A DNA stretch of 19,876 nucleotides from an uncultured Bacilli bacterium (GTDB lineage Bacteria > Bacillota_I > Bacilli_A > RF39 > UBA660), in the NCBI GenBank assembly GCA_947623855.1, contig CANQHW010000004.1, positions 1 through 19,876 of the forward strand, given 5' to 3'. Position 1 is the stretch's first letter; each line of letters starts with the position of its first letter. The notes beneath the pieces were generated by a model. That model saw only the letters and a program-made list of their open reading frames with translations, was not told where the DNA came from and did no database searches. Positions 1 to 8,075 of the stretch are shown here, piece by piece. The position numbers and the translations under genes were made by a program.

Positions 1-3
1 GAT

Positions 4-1743
4 ATGATGAAAAAATTTAATTTATTTGCAATCGGAGTTGTTGCAATGTTAGTTGCGGCTGTTGGTGTTAACGCTGCTACAGTTACAAATACTGATGACG
101 GTAAAACAGTTGTTACTGGCGATATTACTACTGCTGATGATTTAAAAGCTTGTTTAGAAGCTGATACAGCAACTTGTAAAGTAGTTACTGATAATATTAC
201 TTTAAATGCTAATGCTAATGTTAAAGGTAACGTTGAGATCACTATTGATAGTGGTAAAACTGTAAAAATAAATAGTCCATATTCAATTACTGTTCTTAAA
301 GATGCTAAGTTAACAGTTACTGGTGGTAAAATTGTTGGTGGTATGTCTAATATTTTTACAGTTAATGTTGGTGGAGAACTTAATGTAAAAGACACTGAGT
401 TAGCTGGAAATACAAATCCATACAGTAAATATTGGTATGAAGCTGTAATTGCTGTTATGGGTGATGATACTGCTGATAAAACAACAGTTAATGTTGATGC
501 TACAGTTACTGGTTATAAAGGATTAGTTGTATATCCAAAAACTATTTCAAGTTTAGGTCATGTAGATAAACCAGTAAAAAATGTAGATGTAACCGTAAAT
601 GGTACTTGGAATACTGAAGACTATACTGTTCAAGTTCAAGGTAATGTAAACTCTGGCGAAAATGTTAATGTAACAGTTGCTGGTGGTGAATATACATCAA
701 AGACTATAGCATTATATGCTGCTGGAGAAGGAAACTGGACTGTTAAGGGTGGTAAGTTTAATGCTTATGTACCATTTGTTGTTAAAGATGGTAAAGTAAC
801 TATTAATAATGGTGAATTTACTGCTGATAAGGCCGTGCCTTCTTCACCTGCTTTAAGTGCAAGTTCTGGTGATGCTAGTGGCAAAGCTGCTGCTGTGTTA
901 GTACTTGCAAATTCTAAATATGGTGAAAATAGCGCTAAAGGTCTTGAATTAACTATTGAAAATGGTACATTTAAAAGTACTAGTTATGCTGCATTAGCTA
1001 TTGCAAAATCAGGCCAAGATGCTGCTGATAGTAAAATCGAAAAAATTACAGTAAAAAACGGAAATTTTGAAGGTAAAAACCAACCAGCAGTTCTTGTAGT
1101 TAGTGGTTTAGGTACTAATGATGCTAAAAAAGCAGAAAGATTTATTCAAAATGGTACATTTAAAGGATCAGATAATTTAGATGATAATCTTATTGCTTTA
1201 CATCGTACTGATGTGACTTTTACTGAAGGTGTACAAACAGTAGGAGCAGAAAATGCTGTTAAAAAATTAACAATTGCTAAAATTACTAACACTACAGGTG
1301 ATAAATTAACACTTCCAGTTATTAGTGGAGATAATAGTGTAAGCCCTATCAAGTTATTCACTGGTAATGAACTTGATTTAAATGAAGTTTTACATTTAGA
1401 CACTGAAAACTATACAGTTACTTACAAAATAACTAAAGGAGATGCTAAGATCACTAAGGGTGTTCTAACTATGGGTTCTAAAGATGCAACAATCGAAATC
1501 GTTATTGAACCTTGGAGAGAACCAACTGCAGAAGATGAAAAAACAATTGTTGGTCCAGATGTAACTCCTGTAGAAGAAAACAAACCTGCAGAAGAAAATA
1601 AACCTGCAGAAACAACTCCAACTCCAGATGATACTAAGAACCCTAACACATTAGACAACGTAACAAGCGTTGCTGCAATGGGCGGAATTAGTTTAGCTAT
1701 CGCTGCTGCTGGAATTGCAACTCTTAAAAAAAGAGAAAACTAA
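4..1743 (+). CDS. Secreted beta-rich surface protein with sortase-like C-terminal anchor
   Basis: Probable wall-anchored surface protein; no enzymatic role recognised. Residues 1-24 form a signal peptide (MMKK, hydrophobic core, cleavage probably at VNA|A). Residues about 60-500 are rich in V/T/N/G with repeated short strands of the form 'ltienGtFk', as in right-handed beta-helix (pectate-lyase-like) surface proteins. Two cysteines (50, 58) near the mature N-terminus could pair. A low-complexity stalk near 520-545 contains two PAEENK units. The C-terminus has NPNTLD (546-551), a hydrophobic stretch and KKR (575-577), the layout of a sortase substrate with an NPxTxD-type motif rather than LPXTG. 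Codon use (GCT, GGT, ACT) is visibly less AT-extreme than the polysaccharide genes, suggesting high expression. ATG codons at 4 and 7 are both possible starts; the upstream region lies outside the window, so the RBS cannot be judged. Confidence 0.8.
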   Translation: MMKKFNLFAIGVVAMLVAAVGVNAATVTNTDDGKTVVTGDITTADDLKACLEADTATCKVVTDNITLNANANVKGNVEITIDSGKTVKINSPYSITVLKDAKLTVTGGKIVGGMSNIFTVNVGGELNVKDTELAGNTNPYSKYWYEAVIAVMGDDTADKTTVNVDATVTGYKGLVVYPKTISSLGHVDKPVKNVDVTVNGTWNTEDYTVQVQGNVNSGENVNVTVAGGEYTSKTIALYAAGEGNWTVKGGKFNAYVPFVVKDGKVTINNGEFTADKAVPSSPALSASSGDASGKAAAVLVLANSKYGENSAKGLELTIENGTFKSTSYAALAIAKSGQDAADSKIEKITVKNGNFEGKNQPAVLVVSGLGTNDAKKAERFIQNGTFKGSDNLDDNLIALHRTDVTFTEGVQTVGAENAVKKLTIAKITNTTGDKLTLPVISGDNSVSPIKLFTGNELDLNEVLHLDTENYTVTYKITKGDAKITKGVLTMGSKDATIEIVIEPWREPTAEDEKTIVGPDVTPVEENKPAEENKPAETTPTPDDTKNPNTLDNVTSVAAMGGISLAIAAAGIATLKKREN

Positions 1744-1750
1744 TAATTAA

Positions 1751-1778
1751 AAAGTTCGCTTAAAAGCGAGCTTTTTTT
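1751..1778 (+). terminator. Rho-independent terminator of surface-protein gene
   Basis: Arms AAGTTCGCT (1752-1760) and AGCGAGCTT (1765-1773) form a 9-bp stem with one G-T pair and loop TAAA, followed by a T run to 1778. It lies just after the stop codon and separates this gene from the polysaccharide operon. Confidence 0.92.
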
Positions 1779-1799
1779 GTGGATTTAAATGGTTATTTT

Positions 1800-1829
1800 T
1801 GGTACAATAGTAATGTAATGGTTAGGTGA
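1800..1829 (+). promoter_or_regulatory. Extended -10 promoter and RBS for the ABC/rhamnan operon
   Basis: TGG followed by TACAAT at 1800-1808 makes an extended -10. A -35 at the right distance (TGGATT, 1780-1785) is weak and abuts the preceding terminator. The Shine-Dalgarno TTAGGTGAT ends about 6 bases before the ATG at 1836. Confidence 0.65.
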
Positions 1830-1835
1830 TAACTT

Positions 1836-2570
1836 ATGGAAGATAATATTGCAATAAAAGTTAGTGATATGACTAAGAGTTTTAAGTTATATTCTGATAA
1901 AGCTAATACTTTAAAAGAAAGATTAGTTAGAGGGAAAAAGAATAAGATTGAGGAAAGAGTAGTTTTAGAGGATATTAATTTAGAGATTAAGAAGGGGGAG
2001 ACGGTAGCTTTAATTGGAGTTAATGGAAGTGGGAAGTCTACATTATTAAAGTTAATGACTAAGATTATATATCCTAATAAAGGTAAAGTTATAACTAAGG
2101 GGAAACTTACTTCTTTATTAGAGTTAGGAGCAGGTTTTCATCCAGATTTTACGGGAAGAGAAAATATATATTTTAATGCGGCGATATTTGGTTTAAATGC
2201 TCATGAGATTGATAAAAGAGTTTTAGATATTATTAATTTTAGTGAACTTAATGATTTAATTGATACTCCTGTTAGGACTTATTCTTCAGGACAATATATG
2301 CGTTTGGCGTTTTCAATAGCTATTAATGTAGATGCAGAGATTCTATTAATTGATGAGATTTTAGCAGTAGGAGATCAACATTTTCAAGATAAGTGTTTTT
2401 TAAAGTTAAAAGAGTTATCAATGAGTGATAAGACAATTGTGATTGTTTCGCATAGTTTGGATTCTTTAAGAGGAATATGTACAAGGGGGATATGGCTTAA
2501 TAAGGGGCATATTGCTATGGATGGCGAGATTAATACGGTTATAGATAAATATTTAGAAAAATGTAAATAG
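1836..2570 (+). CDS. Polysaccharide/teichoic-acid ABC exporter, ATP-binding subunit (Wzt/TagH/RgpD type)
   Basis: Nucleotide-binding subunit that would power export of a lipid-linked surface polysaccharide across the membrane with the permease encoded next. Walker A GVNGSGKST is at 61-69, the signature region YSSGQYMRLAFS at 149-160, Walker B ILLIDE at 169-174 and the H-loop histidine at 206. The 'LELGAGFHPDFTGREN' region (about 95-110) is typical of the Wzt/TagH branch. At 244 residues it ends soon after the NBD, so it lacks the C-terminal carbohydrate-recognition domain of long Wzt proteins. That favours RgpD/TagH-type export in which chain-end recognition is not done by the ATPase. The permease ATG follows 8 bases after its stop, with the Shine-Dalgarno overlapping that stop. 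Confidence 0.92.
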   Translation: MEDNIAIKVSDMTKSFKLYSDKANTLKERLVRGKKNKIEERVVLEDINLEIKKGETVALIGVNGSGKSTLLKLMTKIIYPNKGKVITKGKLTSLLELGAGFHPDFTGRENIYFNAAIFGLNAHEIDKRVLDIINFSELNDLIDTPVRTYSSGQYMRLAFSIAINVDAEILLIDEILAVGDQHFQDKCFLKLKELSMSDKTIVIVSHSLDSLRGICTRGIWLNKGHIAMDGEINTVIDKYLEKCK

Positions 2571-2578
2571 GTGAATAT

Positions 2579-3352
2579 ATGGAAGAGATAAAAGAAGTAT
2601 TTAAGTATCGGGAGTTATTAAAGGCGAATGTTAAGAAGGATATTAGAGGGAAATATAAGGGTTCTTTTTTAGGAGTGTTATGGTCTTTTGTTAATCCTTT
2701 ATTATCGGTTTTAGTTTACGCGATAGTGTTTCCTCTTATTTTAAAGGATAGTCAACCGCATTATGTAACTTATTTAGTTATTGGGATTATTCCGTGGACT
2801 TTTTTTACAACGGCGGTATCTTTAGGGACGACGAGTATTTTAGTTAATAGTGGGATTATTAAGAAGGTATATTTTCCAAGAGAGATACTTCCTATTTCAG
2901 TAGTTACGAGTGCTTTAATTAATTTTTTGATATCTTGTGTTATTATTTTGATATTTGTTATTTTTTCAGGGATTGGTCTTAGTAAGTATATTTTATTATT
3001 ACCGATTGTGGTTATAGCACAGTATTTATTAACTTTAGGGATAGTTTTAATTACGAGTGCAATAAATGTTTATATTCGGGATGCAGAGTATATTATTAAT
3101 TTTATTATTTCAATGCTTTTTTATGCGACACCAATATTATATGCTCCGGATTTATTTCCTCCTAATTTAAGGTTTATTCATACTTTAAATCCTTTAGCTA
3201 CTTTAATTAATGCATATCGGGATATCTTTTATTATAAGGTAATTCCTGATGTAGGGAGTTTATTTATTTTAATTATTTTTAGTATAGGGTTAACTATGGT
3301 AGGATATAGAGTATTTAATAAGTTAGAGAAGGGTTTTGCTGAGGAAGTTTAG
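2579..3352 (+). CDS. Polysaccharide ABC-2 exporter permease (Wzm/TagG/RgpC type)
   Basis: Membrane subunit of the exporter paired with the preceding ATPase. At 257 residues it has the family length and about six hydrophobic segments. The N-terminal 'YRELLKANVKKDIRGKYKGS' amphipathic stretch followed by 'LGVLWSFVNPLLSVLVY' is the hallmark of ABC-2 polysaccharide permeases, as is the C-terminal 'NPLATLINAYRDIFYY' region. The RBS AGGTGA (2569-2574) overlaps the ATPase stop codon, so the two subunits are probably translationally linked. Its stop overlaps the RBS region of the next gene, placing all in one operon. Confidence 0.92.
   Translation: MEEIKEVFKYRELLKANVKKDIRGKYKGSFLGVLWSFVNPLLSVLVYAIVFPLILKDSQPHYVTYLVIGIIPWTFFTTAVSLGTTSILVNSGIIKKVYFPREILPISVVTSALINFLISCVIILIFVIFSGIGLSKYILLLPIVVIAQYLLTLGIVLITSAINVYIRDAEYIINFIISMLFYATPILYAPDLFPPNLRFIHTLNPLATLINAYRDIFYYKVIPDVGSLFILIIFSIGLTMVGYRVFNKLEKGFAEEV
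3341..3346 (+). promoter_or_regulatory. RBS that fixes the start of the following GT2 at 3354
   Basis: GAGGAA lies 7 bases before ATG 3354, at normal spacing. The frame is open from an upstream TTG at 3336, but that codon has no RBS and would overlap the permease gene. Confidence 0.75.
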
Positions 3353-3353
3353 G

Positions 3354-4193
3354 ATGAAGAAGGTTAAGTTAGCAGGAACGGTTATTTTATATAATCCTAG
3401 TAAAGAGAATTTAGAGAATATTTTAGTTTATCTTAATGAGGTAGATAGGTTATATTTAGTGTGTAATAGTGCTAATATTCCAAAGGTAAGTTTATCTAAG
3501 AAGATTACTTATATATATAATTCTAGTAATTATGGTATAGCTAAGTCTTTAAATATTGCGGCTTATCAAGCGATTAAGGATGGTTATGAGTATTTATTAA
3601 CTTTAGATCAAGATAGTAAGATGAAGGCTTCTATTGTTAAGGAAATGAAGGATTTTATTAGTAAGACAGATATTAAGAATATTGGTCTTATAAGTCCTTA
3701 TCAAGATATTTTAACTTTAGAGGATAAACCTAAGGAAAAGATAGAGTATAAGATGGAGGTTATGACTTCGGGAAATATTATTTATTTAGATGCTTTTAAT
3801 ACTATTGGAGGTTTTAAGGAAGAGTTATTTATTGATGGAGTAGATATTGAATATGGATTACGTTTAAATAAAAGTGGATTTAAAGTAATTAGGTTAAATT
3901 ATTTAGTAATGGAGCATAGTTTAGGTAAGGCGGAAGAAAGAAAGATTTTTAATAAGAGAGTAATTATATCTAATCATAATGCTTTAAGAAGATATTATAT
4001 GATAAGAAATACTTTATATATTAATAAATGGTATAAAGATATTTATCCTGAGTATTGTAAAATGTTACTTAGAGTACAAAGAGGGCAGATAAAGAGGGTT
4101 TTATTTTTAGAGAAGGATAAGTTTAAGAAGATTAAGATGATGATTAAGGGGTATAAGGATTATAGAAAAGGGATTGTAGGTAAATTAGATTGA
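3354..4193 (+). CDS. GT2 family glycosyltransferase, rhamnosyltransferase-like
   Basis: Probable cytoplasmic glycosyltransferase adding a sugar (likely rhamnose, by family resemblance) to the growing surface polysaccharide. The ATG at 3354 gives 279 residues. The N-terminus 'GTVILYNPS' (8-16), the metal-binding LDQDS (84-88), TSGN (138-141) and DGVDIEYGLR (161-170) with a downstream histidine (188) match the bacterial rhamnosyltransferase subgroup of GT2. The C-terminal third (NHNALRRYYMIRN and on) is basic and typical of that subgroup. It follows the ABC permease directly and ends with TGA, showing that TGA is a stop in this organism. The donor sugar is inferred, not demonstrated. Confidence 0.85.
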   Translation: MKKVKLAGTVILYNPSKENLENILVYLNEVDRLYLVCNSANIPKVSLSKKITYIYNSSNYGIAKSLNIAAYQAIKDGYEYLLTLDQDSKMKASIVKEMKDFISKTDIKNIGLISPYQDILTLEDKPKEKIEYKMEVMTSGNIIYLDAFNTIGGFKEELFIDGVDIEYGLRLNKSGFKVIRLNYLVMEHSLGKAEERKIFNKRVIISNHNALRRYYMIRNTLYINKWYKDIYPEYCKMLLRVQRGQIKRVLFLEKDKFKKIKMMIKGYKDYRKGIVGKLD

Positions 4194-4225
4194 TAAAATT
4201 AGAGGATTAAGTTAAACTAAGTAGT

Positions 4226-4231
4226 AAGGAG
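4226..4231 (+). promoter_or_regulatory. RBS that fixes the start of the HAD protein at ATG 4240
   Basis: AAGGAG lies 8 bases before ATG 4240. An in-frame TTG at 4234 is only 2 bases from it and cannot be the start. Confidence 0.8.
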
Positions 4232-4239
4232 TTTTGATT

Positions 4240-6351
4240 ATGGTTAAGAAGGAAGAAGTATTTAATGAAGAGTTATTAAATGATAATAAGAAGATGTTTT
4301 ATGAGATAGATAATTTAAGAAAAGAAAATAATATTTTAGAAGATGAAGTTAGTTATTATAAGAATGAGAATGATAAGTTAAGAGAGGTAGCTTTAAAACT
4401 TCTTAATTCTACTAGTTGGAAGATAACTAAACCTATAAGAGCATCTAAAAGTCTTTTATTACGGGTTAAAAATAAGATTAAAAGGGTAAATAGTAAAGTT
4501 AAAGTTTTAATGGATAATAGTGATACTAAAGCAATAGATAATTTAGATGATAATATGCCATATCAAAGATTAGAGATTGATAAGTTAGTTAAGATGTTAT
4601 CTAAGTATGATATTATATCTTTTGATATGTTTGATACTTTAGTTTTTCGTTATCTTACTAAACCAACAGATTTATTTAATTTATTAGAGTTAGATTTAGG
4701 GATTAGTGATTTTGCAAAGAATAGAGTTTTAGCGGAGAAGGAAGCAAGGTTAAATACTTTAAAAAAGAATTATGAGATAGATATTTATGATATATATGAA
4801 AGGTTAAATATTAAAGATAAAGATAAGGTTATTTTAGAAGAGTTTAATTTAGAATTAAAGGTATGTTATGCTAATGAGTATCTTAAAGAAGTAGTAAGTA
4901 GGTTACAAGAGTTAGGGAAAAAGATTATTGTAGTAAGTGATATGTATTGGACGAAGAAGCATTTAGAGAAGATATTAGAAACTTTAGGGTTTAGGGAAAT
5001 AGAGGTTTTTGTTTCTTCTGGTTATGAGGTTAATAAAGGAAAGGGCGAGTTACAAGGTATAGTTAACAATAAATATCCGCATAAAAAGGTTATTCATATG
5101 GGGGATAATTATAATGCTGATATTTTAGGTAGTAAGAAAGCTGGATGGGAGACGTATTATTATAAGAGTTGTAAAGATATCGCTGAGGATTTTAATGATT
5201 ATGTTTCTAATAAATGTTTAGTTTCTTCTGTTAGTTGTTCTTTAATATATAATTATTTATATAATGGATGTCATAATTATTCTAAGTATTATAAGTATGG
5301 ATTTAAGTATGCAGGTTTACTTACTTGTGGATTTATGGAATATCTTAATAAGATTGTTAAAGAACAAGGGATTGATAAAATATTTTTCTTAGCGAGAGAT
5401 GCTAAAGTATTTTATGATGTTTATAATACTTATTATAAAGAGTGTGATAATGATTATGTAGTAATATCTAGAAGTGCAATGTATGAAGTATTATTTGAAA
5501 GTAATATGGATAATTTTATTAATTTTTATTTTAAATCACGAGCTAGTATAGGAAAGTATACTATAGCTAGTTCTTTAGAGGAAAGTGATTTAAAGTTTTT
5601 AGTAGCTAAATTAAGTAAGTATGGTTTAAATGGGTATGAGTATTTAAATATAGATAATTTTCCGAAATTAAAAGAGATGATTGAGGATAATTATGAAGAG
5701 ATATGTAAGTATTTTGCTTCTTCTAAAGAGAGTGCTTTAAAGTATTTTAAGAAACTTACTGGTAATGCTAAAAAGATTTTAGCAGTAGATTTAGGTTGGA
5801 GTGGGACGATTGTTTCTTTATTAGGAGATTTTTATAAAGAGAATAATTTAGATTGTGAAGTATTAGGGGCTTTTATTGCAAATAAAGATGAGGTTAAAGT
5901 AAATAATTTAGTTGTAAGTAAAAAGTTTTATCCTTATTGTTTTTCTTATAATAATAAAGCTTTAGAGATAAAGGTAGGGTCTTTAGAAGGTAGTAGTAAA
6001 GCAATGATTTTAGAAAGTATTTTTACTTCTAATGATAAAACTTTATTAAAGTATGATAAAGAGTTTGTCTATGGTCCGGTTACGAATAATGAGTATATTA
6101 TTTTAGAGTTACATAAAGGGATTAAAGATTTTGTTAAGAAGTATTTAGAAGTAAAGAAAGTAATTAATAAAGATTTTATTTTAGATTCTTATACAGTATT
6201 TGAACCATTATATGAGGTTTTAAAGAATTATAAATATAATTATAATATATTTAGAAGTTTTAAAGAATATAAAGATTCTTTACCAAGATTTAATTCGGAA
6301 AGAGAGATTACAACGATTGGTAAGATTATGAAAGATAGAAATTTAGTATAA
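4240..6351 (+). CDS. Coiled-coil / HAD-superfamily protein of polysaccharide loci
   Basis: 703 residues. The N-terminal about 50 residues are heptad-like (K/E/N/L) and probably a coiled coil, followed by STSWKITKPIR (57-67), a short motif often found at the N-terminus of polysaccharide-assembly proteins. The HAD core follows: nucleophile motif FDMFDT (128-133), motif II with VVSDMY (about 231-236) and motif IV GDNYNAD (288-294). The C-terminal half carries FLARDAK, ISRSAMYE and VDLGWSGT, which recur in large HAD-type proteins of O-antigen, capsule and wall-polysaccharide clusters (COG5610-like). Their biochemical role is not settled: sugar-phosphate phosphatase, chain modification or scaffold are all possible. 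It sits in the middle of the operon between two glycosyltransferases. Confidence 0.8.
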   Translation: MVKKEEVFNEELLNDNKKMFYEIDNLRKENNILEDEVSYYKNENDKLREVALKLLNSTSWKITKPIRASKSLLLRVKNKIKRVNSKVKVLMDNSDTKAIDNLDDNMPYQRLEIDKLVKMLSKYDIISFDMFDTLVFRYLTKPTDLFNLLELDLGISDFAKNRVLAEKEARLNTLKKNYEIDIYDIYERLNIKDKDKVILEEFNLELKVCYANEYLKEVVSRLQELGKKIIVVSDMYWTKKHLEKILETLGFREIEVFVSSGYEVNKGKGELQGIVNNKYPHKKVIHMGDNYNADILGSKKAGWETYYYKSCKDIAEDFNDYVSNKCLVSSVSCSLIYNYLYNGCHNYSKYYKYGFKYAGLLTCGFMEYLNKIVKEQGIDKIFFLARDAKVFYDVYNTYYKECDNDYVVISRSAMYEVLFESNMDNFINFYFKSRASIGKYTIASSLEESDLKFLVAKLSKYGLNGYEYLNIDNFPKLKEMIEDNYEEICKYFASSKESALKYFKKLTGNAKKILAVDLGWSGTIVSLLGDFYKENNLDCEVLGAFIANKDEVKVNNLVVSKKFYPYCFSYNNKALEIKVGSLEGSSKAMILESIFTSNDKTLLKYDKEFVYGPVTNNEYIILELHKGIKDFVKKYLEVKKVINKDFILDSYTVFEPLYEVLKNYKYNYNIFRSFKEYKDSLPRFNSEREITTIGKIMKDRNLV

Positions 6352-6368
6352 TAGGAAGAAGGGATAAT

Positions 6369-8006
6369 ATGAGGGATAAAACTTTAGGAGTATTTATATT
6401 TTATGATAAAGAAGGTATAGTTGATAGATATGTTTTATATCTTTTAGATTCTTTAAAAGATGCTACTGATGAAATAATAATTGTTTCAAATGCTTATTTA
6501 GATCCAAGAGAGAAAGTAAAACTTAAAAAATATAGTGATAAGATTATTATTAGACATAATGTTGGGTTAGATGCGGGAGCTTTTAAAGAAGTTTATGATA
6601 TATATAAAGAATATTTTAAAAGTTTTAAAGAATTATTAGTAGTTAATGATACTTTTTATGGACCATTTATTCCTTTTAAAGATATATGTAAAGAGATGAG
6701 TAAAAAAGAGGTAGATTTTTGGGGTTTATCCGCAAATTATGATAGTGTTGATGGTTATGGGTTTTTACCGGATAAGATGATTCATAGTCATATTCAAACG
6801 TTTTTTATAGCTTTTAGAAATAAAGTTTTAAATAGTAAAGCTTTTAATGATTATTGGGAAAAGTATGATATTAGTAAAAGAGATAGCTTTCTTGATGTAG
6901 TAACTAAACATGAACTTTTCTTTACACATTATTTAGAACAAGCGGGTTTTAAGTGGGATGTATATACGAATTTAGAGAAATATCATAGTAAGTTTTTAGA
7001 AGAGAATTTTAATTGTTATGCATATGTAGCTTATGATATGATTAAGAATTTAAATTGTCCTTTTGTTAAGAGAAAGAATTTTGTTTTTGATAGAAAGGAT
7101 GCCTTATTTTTAACAGATGGATCAGATGCAAGGAAGAGTTTAGATTATATTAAAGATAATAAGTTATATGATACCGATATGATATATGAAAATTTAATTA
7201 GGTTATATAATCCTAATGAATTATATTATGGGTTAAATTTAAATTATATAGTTAAAGAATCTAAAGTAAGTAATAATATAGGAGTATGTATAATTTTAGA
7301 AGAAGTAAAGACGATTGATTTATATATTGATTATATTAAGAATAGTCAAATAGATATTATTGTATTTACAGATAAAGAAGAGATTTTAAAAGTATTAAAA
7401 GATAATAAGATTAAGGTTTATGATAAAGAGAAGTTTAATTATAAGAAGTATGATTATTTAGTAATTTTAAAAGATAGTAATCATAATAAACAAAGAATAC
7501 CAACAGTATATAATGATAATATAATTAATTGTTTTAGTAATGGAATAGGTAATAATAATTATTTAAATGGAATAGGTAATATTTTTAAAGAGAATAAGTA
7601 TTTAGGATTATTATTAATACCAAGTAATTATCATAGCTCATATTTTGAAGAGTTAAGTGATGAGAGTGCGGTAATTAGTGCAAATAATAATTTATGTATT
7701 ATTAAGTCCGAATTATTTAATTGGGAGCTTATTGATAAGAGTGATTTTGTTAAAGAGTATATTAATTATGGAGCTAAGAAATATTTAGTAGGAAAGATAT
7801 ATAATTTAGAGGAATTACCAAATATTTTAACTAATCAAGAATATATTATTAAAAAGACTTATCAAAGTTTAAGAACACATCATGAAGCGATTACATCATC
7901 TTTTTCGGAAGCTATATATTTTATTGAACATACGAAAAGTAATTTAATACCAGATAAGTTTTTGGTTAAAATATTAAAGAAAATTAAAAATAGATTAAAA
8001 AGATAA
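6369..8006 (+). CDS. RgpF-family (rhamnan synthesis F) glycosyltransferase
   Basis: 545 residues related to the rhamnan synthesis F family (PF05045), which in streptococci acts in rhamnose-glucose wall-polysaccharide assembly. Visible family features are the N-terminal 'GVFIFYDKEGIVDRYV' region, NVGLDAGAF (64-72), LLVVNDTFYGPF (89-100) and SHIQTFFIAF (140-149). Residues about 300-540 form a second region starting 'NNIGVCIILEE' that resembles the C-terminal part of long RgpF proteins. The RBS AAGAAGGGAT precedes ATG 6369 at normal spacing. It is the last gene of the first operon; together with the ABC exporter it recalls the rgpC-rgpD-rgpF arrangement. Substrate is inferred. Confidence 0.85.
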   Translation: MRDKTLGVFIFYDKEGIVDRYVLYLLDSLKDATDEIIIVSNAYLDPREKVKLKKYSDKIIIRHNVGLDAGAFKEVYDIYKEYFKSFKELLVVNDTFYGPFIPFKDICKEMSKKEVDFWGLSANYDSVDGYGFLPDKMIHSHIQTFFIAFRNKVLNSKAFNDYWEKYDISKRDSFLDVVTKHELFFTHYLEQAGFKWDVYTNLEKYHSKFLEENFNCYAYVAYDMIKNLNCPFVKRKNFVFDRKDALFLTDGSDARKSLDYIKDNKLYDTDMIYENLIRLYNPNELYYGLNLNYIVKESKVSNNIGVCIILEEVKTIDLYIDYIKNSQIDIIVFTDKEEILKVLKDNKIKVYDKEKFNYKKYDYLVILKDSNHNKQRIPTVYNDNIINCFSNGIGNNNYLNGIGNIFKENKYLGLLLIPSNYHSSYFEELSDESAVISANNNLCIIKSELFNWELIDKSDFVKEYINYGAKKYLVGKIYNLEELPNILTNQEYIIKKTYQSLRTHHEAITSSFSEAIYFIEHTKSNLIPDKFLVKILKKIKNRLKR

Positions 8007-8018
8007 TTAATCTTTTTT
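7997..8018 (+). terminator. Weak AT-rich terminator-like hairpin at the end of operon 1
   Basis: Arms AAAAAGAT (7997-8004) and ATCTTTTT (8010-8017) form 8 bp, nearly all A-T, around the RgpF-like stop codon. The T run is mostly inside the stem, so termination is probably partial. Confidence 0.4.
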
Positions 8019-8020
8019 AA

Positions 8021-8049
8021 TTGCTTAATATATAAAAATACTATATAAT
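8021..8049 (+). promoter_or_regulatory. Promoter for the DUF2142/GT2/DUF2304 unit
   Basis: TTGCTT (8021-8026), a 17-base spacer and a perfect TATAAT (8044-8049) lie just upstream of the gene starting at 8076, making a second transcription unit within the locus. Confidence 0.8.
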
Positions 8050-8075
8050 TTTAGTATAGAAAGAGAGATTAAATT

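Noticed and set aside
1146..1658. Reverse-strand open frames inside the surface-protein gene
   Set aside because: Low-complexity products with no RBS, opposite a strongly supported gene.
3336..3353. TTG-initiated N-terminal extension of the rhamnosyltransferase-like GT2
   Set aside because: ATG 3354 has a well-spaced RBS and starts right before the conserved N-terminus; the TTG lacks an RBS.
4190..4195. TGA read as tryptophan (Mollicute code)
   Set aside because: TGA ends the GT2 at 4193 and overlaps the flippase start at 14144-14146, and all tryptophans are TGG.
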